From the NCBI GenBank assembly GCA_902472305.1, contig CABRNK010000014.1, forward strand, positions 1-64,000: 64,000 nucleotides of DNA, in the 5' to 3' direction. This DNA is from Hominenteromicrobium sp900549945. GTDB lineage: Bacteria; Bacillota; Clostridia; Oscillospirales; Acutalibacteraceae. Below, in pieces: positions 59,149 through 64,000 of the stretch (its first letter is position 1; every line of letters starts with the position of its first letter). The notes below the pieces were generated by a model that was given only the letters and a program-made list of their open reading frames with translations, had not been told where the DNA came from and ran no database searches. The translations under genes and the position numbers were made by a program.

Positions 59149-59177
59149 TTTACTTTTGCGGCTGTTTGTATTATAGT
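59149..59177 (+). promoter_or_regulatory. SigmaA-type promoter of the GH130 gene
   Basis: TTTACT (59149-59154), 17-nt spacer, TATAGT (59172-59177), 83 nt before the ATG. Confidence 0.6.
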
Positions 59178-59188
59178 ATTGATAGATA

Positions 59189-59202
59189 TGGAAGCGGTTG
59201 CA
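59189..59202 (+). promoter_or_regulatory. cre-like operator just downstream of the GH130 promoter
   Basis: TGGAAGCGGTTGCA differs from the cre consensus at two of 14 positions and lies at the expected transcription start, a roadblock position. It resembles the site at 14841 upstream of the beta-mannosidase, so one LacI-family regulator or CcpA could control both. Confidence 0.45.
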
Positions 59203-59259
59203 CAGAAAAGTTTCTGTGCAGCCTGCTCTAATAATTTTAAAACTCAAGGAGGAACCATC

Positions 59260-60261
59260 ATGGCAAAAATCATCGGCAAGTCGTTCCCGGATATGCCCTG
59301 GCAGGACAAGCCGCAGGGCTTTGACAAGCCCGTATGGCGCTATGACCACAATCCGATCATTCCCCGCGATCTGATTCCCACATCCAACAGCATCTTCAAT
59401 TCCGCAGTTGTCCCGTTTGAGGGCAAGTACGCCGGCGTTTTCCGCTGCGACAACCGCGGCCTGATGATGGACATCTTCGCAGGCTTCTCCGACGACGGCA
59501 TCAACTGGAACATCAACCATGACCCGATCGTCTTTGAGCCGGCGCCCGGCTGCGACCCGTGCGTCACGCGCAAGGAGTACCGCTATGACCCGCGCGTCTG
59601 CTTCATCGAGGACAGATACTACATCACTTGGTGCAACGGCTTCCACGGCCCGACGATCGGCGTGGGCTACACCTACGATTTCAAGACCTTTTATCAGCTT
59701 GAGAATGCGTACCTGCCCTACAACCGCAACGGCGTTCTGTTCCCGAGAAAGATCGGCGATAACTTCGCGATGCTGAGCCGTCCGTCCGACACGGGCCACA
59801 CCCCATTCGGCGATATCTTCTACAGCGAGAGCCCGGACATGACCTACTGGGGCAAGCACCGCTACGTGTTCGGCACGAGCAAGACCGCCGGCTGGCAGTC
59901 CAAGAAGGTCGGCCCCGGCCCCACCCCGATCGAGACCGACGAGGGCTGGCTGATGATCTACCACGGCGTTCTGAATTCCTGCAACGGCTTCGTCTACCGC
60001 TTCGGCGTCGCGCTGCTCGACATCGACAAGCCGTGGATTGTCAAGGAAAGAGGCCTCTTCTACGTCTTTGGCCCGGAGGAGGATTACGAGCTCACCGGCG
60101 ACGTGCCGAACGTCACGTTCCCCTGCGCTACGCTCACCGACGCTGACACCGGCCGCATCACGATCTACTACGGCGCGGCGGACACCGTTACGGGCATGGC
60201 GTTCACAACGGTGGACGAGCTGCTTTCCTACATGAGAAAGTACCCGCATCCGGTCGACTGA
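59260..60261 (+). CDS. GH130 mannoside phosphorylase
   Basis: A 333-residue five-bladed propeller protein of glycoside hydrolase family 130, which phosphorolyses beta-1,4-mannosides (mannosyl-glucose or manno-oligosaccharides) to mannose 1-phosphate. Family segments: RYDHNPIIPRDLIPTSNSIF, NSAVVPFEGKYAGVFRCDN, DPRVCFIEDRYYITWCNG with catalytic Asp, and YHGVLNSCNGFVYRFG. ATG 59260 follows AAGGAGGAACCATC. No signal peptide, so it acts inside the cell. Exact donor specificity is not readable. Confidence 0.92.
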   Translation: MAKIIGKSFPDMPWQDKPQGFDKPVWRYDHNPIIPRDLIPTSNSIFNSAVVPFEGKYAGVFRCDNRGLMMDIFAGFSDDGINWNINHDPIVFEPAPGCDPCVTRKEYRYDPRVCFIEDRYYITWCNGFHGPTIGVGYTYDFKTFYQLENAYLPYNRNGVLFPRKIGDNFAMLSRPSDTGHTPFGDIFYSESPDMTYWGKHRYVFGTSKTAGWQSKKVGPGPTPIETDEGWLMIYHGVLNSCNGFVYRFGVALLDIDKPWIVKERGLFYVFGPEEDYELTGDVPNVTFPCATLTDADTGRITIYYGAADTVTGMAFTTVDELLSYMRKYPHPVD

Positions 60262-60286
60262 TTCTGAAAAAGCAAAATACTTTTGG

Positions 60287-60317
60287 CAGGCGTTTCGCAC
60301 AGAAACGCCTGTTTTTT
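60287..60317 (+). terminator. Intrinsic terminator of the GH130 gene
   Basis: CAGGCGTTTC (60287-60296) pairs with GAAACGCCTG (60302-60311), 5-nt loop, six T. Confidence 0.9.
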
Positions 60318-60384
60318 GCATTTTCATGGGCTTTTACCCCAAATCAACCTGCAATATTTCGTATGGAATTGTTAGTTTTTTGCG

Positions 60385-60413
60385 TTGTCAAGCGCCGCGT
60401 TTTTCAGTAAAAT
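60385..60413 (+). promoter_or_regulatory. SigmaA-type promoter of the methyltransferase gene
   Basis: TTGTCA (60385-60390), 17-nt spacer, TAAAAT (60408-60413). Confidence 0.7.
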
Positions 60414-60527
60414 AAAGATGTAGAGATATGGATAAAAATGAAAACGCCAATAGAGGGTATAAACCGGCGCAAAGTGCGCCACAATGAAAAGGGAATTCCT
60501 GGCAGTGATTTGAAAGGACTGGTGCAC

Positions 60528-61184
60528 ATGGCACTCGAGAAAATGGATATCTATTACAACAGCGTCGCCGAGACTTACGACGAGCGCGTCCGCCGCGCGA
60601 CGACGGACGAGGACGGCTACATCGTGCGCATGGTATCCGCTTTTCCGATGAAGGAGAATCTCAACATCGTCGATATCGGCGCGGGCACGGGCCTGCAGCT
60701 CAAGCCGCTTTTAGAGCAGAGCGAGACGCTGCGCGCCACCTGCGTGGACTGCTCGGGCAAGATGCTCGCGCGGCTCAAAAAGAACCTCGCCGATTACAGC
60801 GGCCGCGTGCAGGCCGTGGCCGCCAATTTCTTCGACCACGATTTTGGCTTTGAATTTTACGACGGCGCGGTTGCCGCGATGGCGCTGCACTATTACAGCG
60901 AGGCGCAGAAGCTGCAGCTCTACAAGAACCTGCGCGCCGGGCTCAAGAAGGACGGCTTTTTCCTTCTGACGGATAAGTTTGCGCCCACGCAGAACTATCA
61001 GGATTTCTGCCGCAGCGAGTTCGAGCGCAAGCGCGCCGAGGCCCACCAGCCCGAGGGGCACTACTACACCTTTACGCCGCTCACCGTGGCGAACGAGGCG
61101 GCGCTGCTCTTCAAGGCCGGGTTCGCCGAGGTGCAGGTGCGCTGGGCGAAATCGAACACGGCGGTGCTGCTCGCCACAAAATAA
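60528..61184 (+). CDS. Class I SAM-dependent methyltransferase
   Basis: A 218-residue Rossmann-fold methyltransferase. Motif I is NIVDIGAGTGLQL (about 44-56) for S-adenosylmethionine binding, with an acidic residue at the end of strand 2 (CVDCSG) and the later DGAVAAMALHYY. Substrate unknown, probably a small molecule. ATG 60528 follows GAAAGGACTGGTGCAC; an upstream in-frame ATG at 60438 has no site and would add residues foreign to the family. Own promoter and terminator. Confidence 0.88.
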   Translation: MALEKMDIYYNSVAETYDERVRRATTDEDGYIVRMVSAFPMKENLNIVDIGAGTGLQLKPLLEQSETLRATCVDCSGKMLARLKKNLADYSGRVQAVAANFFDHDFGFEFYDGAVAAMALHYYSEAQKLQLYKNLRAGLKKDGFFLLTDKFAPTQNYQDFCRSEFERKRAEAHQPEGHYYTFTPLTVANEAALLFKAGFAEVQVRWAKSNTAVLLATK

Positions 61185-61195
61185 ACGCCTTAAAC

Positions 61196-61234
61196 GGGGG
61201 CGGTCGGCCGCATGGGCTTGACCGCCCCCATTTT
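61196..61234 (+). terminator. Intrinsic terminator of the methyltransferase gene
   Basis: GGGGGCGGTC (61196-61205) pairs with GACCGCCCCC (61220-61229), followed by ATTTTC. The 3' arm overlaps the -35 element of the next promoter. Confidence 0.85.
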
Positions 61235-61246
61235 CTGTGCTATAAT
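61218..61246 (+). promoter_or_regulatory. SigmaA-type promoter of the MATE gene
   Basis: TTGACC (61218-61223), 17-nt spacer, consensus TATAAT (61241-61246). Confidence 0.75.
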
Positions 61247-61287
61247 CGTTTTGTTTCAAAAGCAACTATTGGGGTGGGTGGATTTCA

Positions 61288-62679
61288 GTGCAATTGTTCA
61301 ACACAGCGCGCATTCTCCGGCAGGAGCCGGCCGCCGGCGAAATACCGCCGGTCAAAAGCCTTCTGCGCGACACGGTCGGCGTCGCGTGGCCGTCGATCGT
61401 GGAGTCGTTCCTCGTGGCGCTTGTCGGCTTCATCGATACGATCATGGTCAGCGTGCTCGGCTCGTACGCGATTGCGGCGGTCGGTCTCACGCAGCAGCCG
61501 AAGTTCCTCGGCATCGCGGTCTTTATGGCGATGAGCACGGCGATCTCCGCGCTCGTTGCGCGCCGCCGGGGCGAGCAGAACCGTGAGAGCGCCGTGCGCA
61601 TTTTGCGCATGTGCATCCTCGTCACGCTGGTGCTCACAGCGGTCGTCAGCGCCGTCTGCGTCGCGTTTGCCGACCCGATCATCCGCTTTGCCGGTTCGGC
61701 GCAGGATACGCACGAGGCGGCCGTCGAGTATTTCCAGATTTTGATGGGCGGCATTGTGTTCACCACGGTCATGCTTGTCATCAATGCGGCGCAGCGCGGC
61801 GCGGGCAATACGAAAATTGCCATGCGCACGAACATTGTCTCCAACCTCGTCAACATCGTTTTCAACTACCTGCTGATCGGCGGCAACTTCGGTTTTCCGG
61901 CGCTCGGCACGCGCGGCGCGGCGATCGCGACGGTCATCGGCTCCGTCGTCGGCTGCGGCATGTCGGTCGGGTCGATGTTTTCGAAGCAGTCCTTCGTCTA
62001 CATCCGCGGCATCAAGGGGTGGATTTCTTCCCGGTTTGACATCCGCTCGCTTTTAAACGTCGGCTCCAGCGCGTTTGTGGAGCAGATTTTCCTGCGCATC
62101 GGCTTTTTGCTGTTTGCGATCACCGTCGCAAATCTCGGCACGACGCAGTATGCGGCACACCAGATCGGCATGAATATGATGAGCCTTTCATTCTCGTTCG
62201 GCGATGGCCTCTCCGTGGCCTCGGTCGCGCTGGTCGGCCGCAGCCTCGGGCAGGGGCGGCGCGACCTCGCGAAGCTCTACGCCTCCATGTGCCAGCGGCT
62301 CGGCCTGCTCTGCGCGTTTGTGATGTCCATGGTGTTTCTGTTTTTCGGGCGAAACCTCTTTGCGCTGTTCTCGGATGAGGCGGAGATCCTCGATATCGGC
62401 GTGATGATCATGCGCATCCTGTGCTTCGTCATCTACATGCAGATTTCGCAGGTCGTGTTCTTCGGCTGCCTGCGCGGCGCCGGCGATACGAAATACACGG
62501 CGCTGGCCTCGCTGATCAGCGTCACCTGCATCCGCCCGGGCCTGAGCTGGCTGCTCTGCTACCCGCTCGGCCTTGGCCTGCTCGGCGTCTGGATGGGCCT
62601 CGTCGGCGACCAGTTCACGCGCTTTCTGCTCGGCTACATCCGCATGAAGCAGGGCAAATGGCTGAAAATTAAGATCTAA
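61288..62679 (+). CDS. MATE-family efflux transporter
   Basis: A 463-residue multidrug and toxin extrusion protein with 12 hydrophobic helices in two related halves. Typical segments: VAWPSIVESFLVALVGFIDTIMVS at helix 1, QRGAGNTKIAMRTNI in the middle, and the second-half FFGCLRGAGDTKYTA. It would export drugs or metabolites in exchange for sodium or protons. The GTG start at 61288 follows GGGGTGGGTGG. Promoter and terminator are private to the gene. Confidence 0.92.
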   Translation: MQLFNTARILRQEPAAGEIPPVKSLLRDTVGVAWPSIVESFLVALVGFIDTIMVSVLGSYAIAAVGLTQQPKFLGIAVFMAMSTAISALVARRRGEQNRESAVRILRMCILVTLVLTAVVSAVCVAFADPIIRFAGSAQDTHEAAVEYFQILMGGIVFTTVMLVINAAQRGAGNTKIAMRTNIVSNLVNIVFNYLLIGGNFGFPALGTRGAAIATVIGSVVGCGMSVGSMFSKQSFVYIRGIKGWISSRFDIRSLLNVGSSAFVEQIFLRIGFLLFAITVANLGTTQYAAHQIGMNMMSLSFSFGDGLSVASVALVGRSLGQGRRDLAKLYASMCQRLGLLCAFVMSMVFLFFGRNLFALFSDEAEILDIGVMIMRILCFVIYMQISQVVFFGCLRGAGDTKYTALASLISVTCIRPGLSWLLCYPLGLGLLGVWMGLVGDQFTRFLLGYIRMKQGKWLKIKI

Positions 62680-62684
62680 GCGAT

Positions 62685-62728
62685 AAAAGCAGCCCCGGTG
62701 CACCGAAGGAAACGCCGGGACTGCTTTT
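62685..62728 (+). terminator. Intrinsic terminator of the MATE gene
   Basis: AAAAGCAGCCCCGG (62685-62698) pairs with CCGGGACTGCTTTT (62715-62728) with one mismatch. Confidence 0.85.
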
Positions 62729-62758
62729 GAAATTATGCAGAAAATAGGAGGGAGCGCT

Positions 62759-63256
62759 GTGGATATACACGTGCGCGAGGCTGTGCCCACCGACGCCGAG
62801 GCGCTCGGCGCCGTGCACTATCGGGCGTGGATGGAGACGTACACCGGGCTGATCGACCCGGTCTATCTGCAAAGCATGAGCGCCGAAAAGAGCGCGGCGA
62901 TGTTCCGAAAGCAAAGCTGCCGGGAGATCCTTGCCGCCGAGGCGGACGGGCGGGTCGTCGGCTTCTGCGGGTATGGCGCGGCGCGGGACGCGGACGCGCC
63001 GGCGGGCTTCGGGGAGATCCGCGGTATTTACGTCCTGCGGGCGTACCAGCGCTGCGGCATCGGGAAAAGCCTGCTGGCCAGCGCGGCGGAGGCGCTCCGG
63101 GCGCAGGGGTTCCGGAAAGCGTACCTCTGGGTTTTGCGCGAAAATGACCGCGCGATCCGGTTTTACGAGCGGAACGGGTTCCAATTCGACGGTGTGGAAA
63201 AGACGGATATCCGTGCCGTGCCGATCCATGAAAAGCGATACAGCCGCGCGCTTTGA
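62759..63256 (+). CDS. GNAT-family N-acetyltransferase
   Basis: A 165-residue single-domain acetyltransferase. It starts VDIHVREAVPTDAEALGAVH; the acetyl-CoA loop is VLRAYQRCGIGKSLLASAAE (about 88-107), ending with NDRAIRFYERNGF. GTG 62759 is chosen because AGGAGGG lies 6 nt upstream; the in-frame ATG at 62735 has no site and overlaps the terminator region. Substrate unknown. Confidence 0.87.
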   Translation: MDIHVREAVPTDAEALGAVHYRAWMETYTGLIDPVYLQSMSAEKSAAMFRKQSCREILAAEADGRVVGFCGYGAARDADAPAGFGEIRGIYVLRAYQRCGIGKSLLASAAEALRAQGFRKAYLWVLRENDRAIRFYERNGFQFDGVEKTDIRAVPIHEKRYSRAL

Positions 63257-63258
63257 AA

Positions 63259-63318
63259 AGCGCCGCAGGGTCCGGCCGTGCAAACGGCGGCGGGCTCTGC
63301 GGCGCTCTTTATTTTTCG
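63259..63318. terminator. Bidirectional terminator between convergent genes
   Basis: AGCGCCGCAG (63259-63268) pairs with CTGCGGCGCT (63297-63306) around a GC-rich loop, followed by CTTTATTTTT. On the minus strand it ends in CTTTTC, serving the decarboxylase. Confidence 0.8.
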
Positions 63319-64000
63319 GGGGGTTCCTTCACGACGAAGCACGTCTCGATGCCGTAGTACCGGAAGCAGCGCAGCGCGTTTTTATCGATCCGCTCGCCGC
63401 ACGCGACGATCGGGATCGCCGGCGGGCAGCCGACATTGGCGCTCGCGAGCACGCGGCCGAGACAGTTTTCCACCGGCAGCAGCTCGATGGGGGAAAGCAT
63501 GGCGCTGCGCGGCGCAGAGGCGCGCGCGGGGCGGCCCGGCAGCGGCGGCGCGGTCAAGATCGGCGGGCGGCGCTCCACGGCGCACAGCGCGCGCTCGAGG
63601 CGGCCGAAATCTTCGGGCGCGGTGCTCGGGGTGAACATCGCGACGAGGTAGTCGGGGTCGTGAAATTCAAAGAGGATGTCCGCTTCGCGCAGCCGTGCGG
63701 CAAGCGCGTCGCCCGTATAGCCGAAGGATTTCGGCGCGAGCGTCAGCTTCGTCCGCTCGTGGCCGCGCAGCGCGAAGCCGTGCGATTTAAGCCGTGCCTT
63801 GAGTGCGTCCGTGCGCTGCGCCGTCTCGGAAAGCCGCGCGCGGTAATCGCCGGCCAGAACACGGTTCACCGCGTCGAGCGACTGCAAAATCAGGTAGGAC
63901 GGGCTGGTCGAAGCGAAAACAGCCAGCGCGTTTTCGGCCTGCTCGAGCAGCGCGGCCGGGGCGCTTTCTGAAAAGTGCAGGTAGGCGGCGCCGGTCAGGG
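63309..64000 (-). CDS. Orn/Lys/Arg decarboxylase, C-terminal part (5' end beyond the window)
   Basis: The minus-strand frame is open to the window edge. The visible 230 residues begin LTGAAYLHFSESAPAALLEQ and run through FASTSPSYLILQSLD, a segment near the end of the PLP-binding domain of aminotransferase-fold arginine/lysine/ornithine decarboxylases. The C-terminal domain then follows, with the substrate-site segment GCPPAIPIVACGERI. The PLP lysine lies outside. The enzyme would make a polyamine precursor (agmatine, cadaverine or putrescine); which one cannot be told. Terminator shared with the GNAT gene. Confidence 0.88.
   Translation of the reverse strand, partial: LTGAAYLHFSESAPAALLEQAENALAVFASTSPSYLILQSLDAVNRVLAGDYRARLSETAQRTDALKARLKSHGFALRGHERTKLTLAPKSFGYTGDALAARLREADILFEFHDPDYLVAMFTPSTAPEDFGRLERALCAVERRPPILTAPPLPGRPARASAPRSAMLSPIELLPVENCLGRVLASANVGCPPAIPIVACGERIDKNALRCFRYYGIETCFVVKEPPEK

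Overview
The window looks like a chromosomal segment of a high-GC member of the Clostridia, most likely an Oscillospiraceae/Ruminococcaceae-type gut anaerobe. The evidence is strong Shine-Dalgarno sites with frequent GTG/TTG starts, sigmaA-type promoters with 17-nt spacers, sporulation-lineage proteins (BofA-like, SpoVB-like), an LplA/LplB/YtcP-type sugar ABC transporter, a preQ1-queT unit, and a PurO-type IMP cyclohydrolase beside a stand-alone AICAR formyltransferase. No rRNA, tRNA, CRISPR array, insertion sequence or phage gene was found. The first kilobase (a partial FAD oxidoreductase) and the acetyltransferase near 5.1 kb are visibly more AT-rich than the rest.

Layout, left to right. 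0-1 kb: end of a flavoprotein gene. 1.3-3.6 kb: folate operon folE-folP-folB-folK. 3.7-8.9 kb: an M23 murein hydrolase activator, an acetyltransferase with an attenuator-like leader, a divergent enolase, a DUF6483-like protein, a sugar phosphate isomerase/epimerase and a lone FeoA. 9.1-10.0 kb: a serine hydrolase, then about 0.7 kb of AT-rich DNA without a convincing gene. 10.7-20.6 kb: a carbohydrate locus with two ABC permeases and a binding lipoprotein, then a GH2 beta-mannosidase broken by a frameshift, an ADP-ribosylglycohydrolase-like protein and a phosphomannose isomerase-like protein, behind a cre-like promoter. 20.7-22.7 kb: acyltransferase, then preQ1 riboswitch and queT. 23.1-26.4 kb: an aldolase-kinase-isomerase trio that forms a complete catabolic route for an unidentified sugar. 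26.5-39.3 kb: SpoVB-like flippase, ABC exporter, Fe-S aldo/keto reductase, murD, rnr, a BofA-like protein, nagA, a repeat-bearing zinc-ribbon membrane protein and asnA.

39.6-49 kb: an MFS efflux pump with a leader peptide and switching hairpins, a YhhN protein, an SDR enzyme, a YcxB-domain protein, and an operon of mtnN, GH27 alpha-galactosidase, a CxxC protein, a cyclase, a YhfC protease and an acetyltransferase. 49.1-56.4 kb: purine genes purE-purM-purN-purO-AICAR formyltransferase-purD, interrupted after purE by an M29 aminopeptidase. 56.4-64 kb: a ribbon-helix-helix protein, GH36 alpha-galactosidase, GH130 mannoside phosphorylase, a methyltransferase, a MATE pump, an acetyltransferase and the C-terminal part of an Orn/Lys/Arg decarboxylase.

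The glycan genes (beta-mannosidase, GH130, phosphomannose isomerase, two alpha-galactosidases, binding-protein transporter) fit use of galactomannan or mannan oligosaccharides. The most unusual signals are RNA-level: a two-copy structured leader (30415-30518 and 49864-49969) that carries the ribosome-binding site of two unrelated genes and shows a compensatory base-pair change; a 12-codon leader peptide with mutually exclusive hairpins ahead of the MFS pump; a similar arrangement ahead of an acetyltransferase; and an unassigned leader with terminator ahead of purE.
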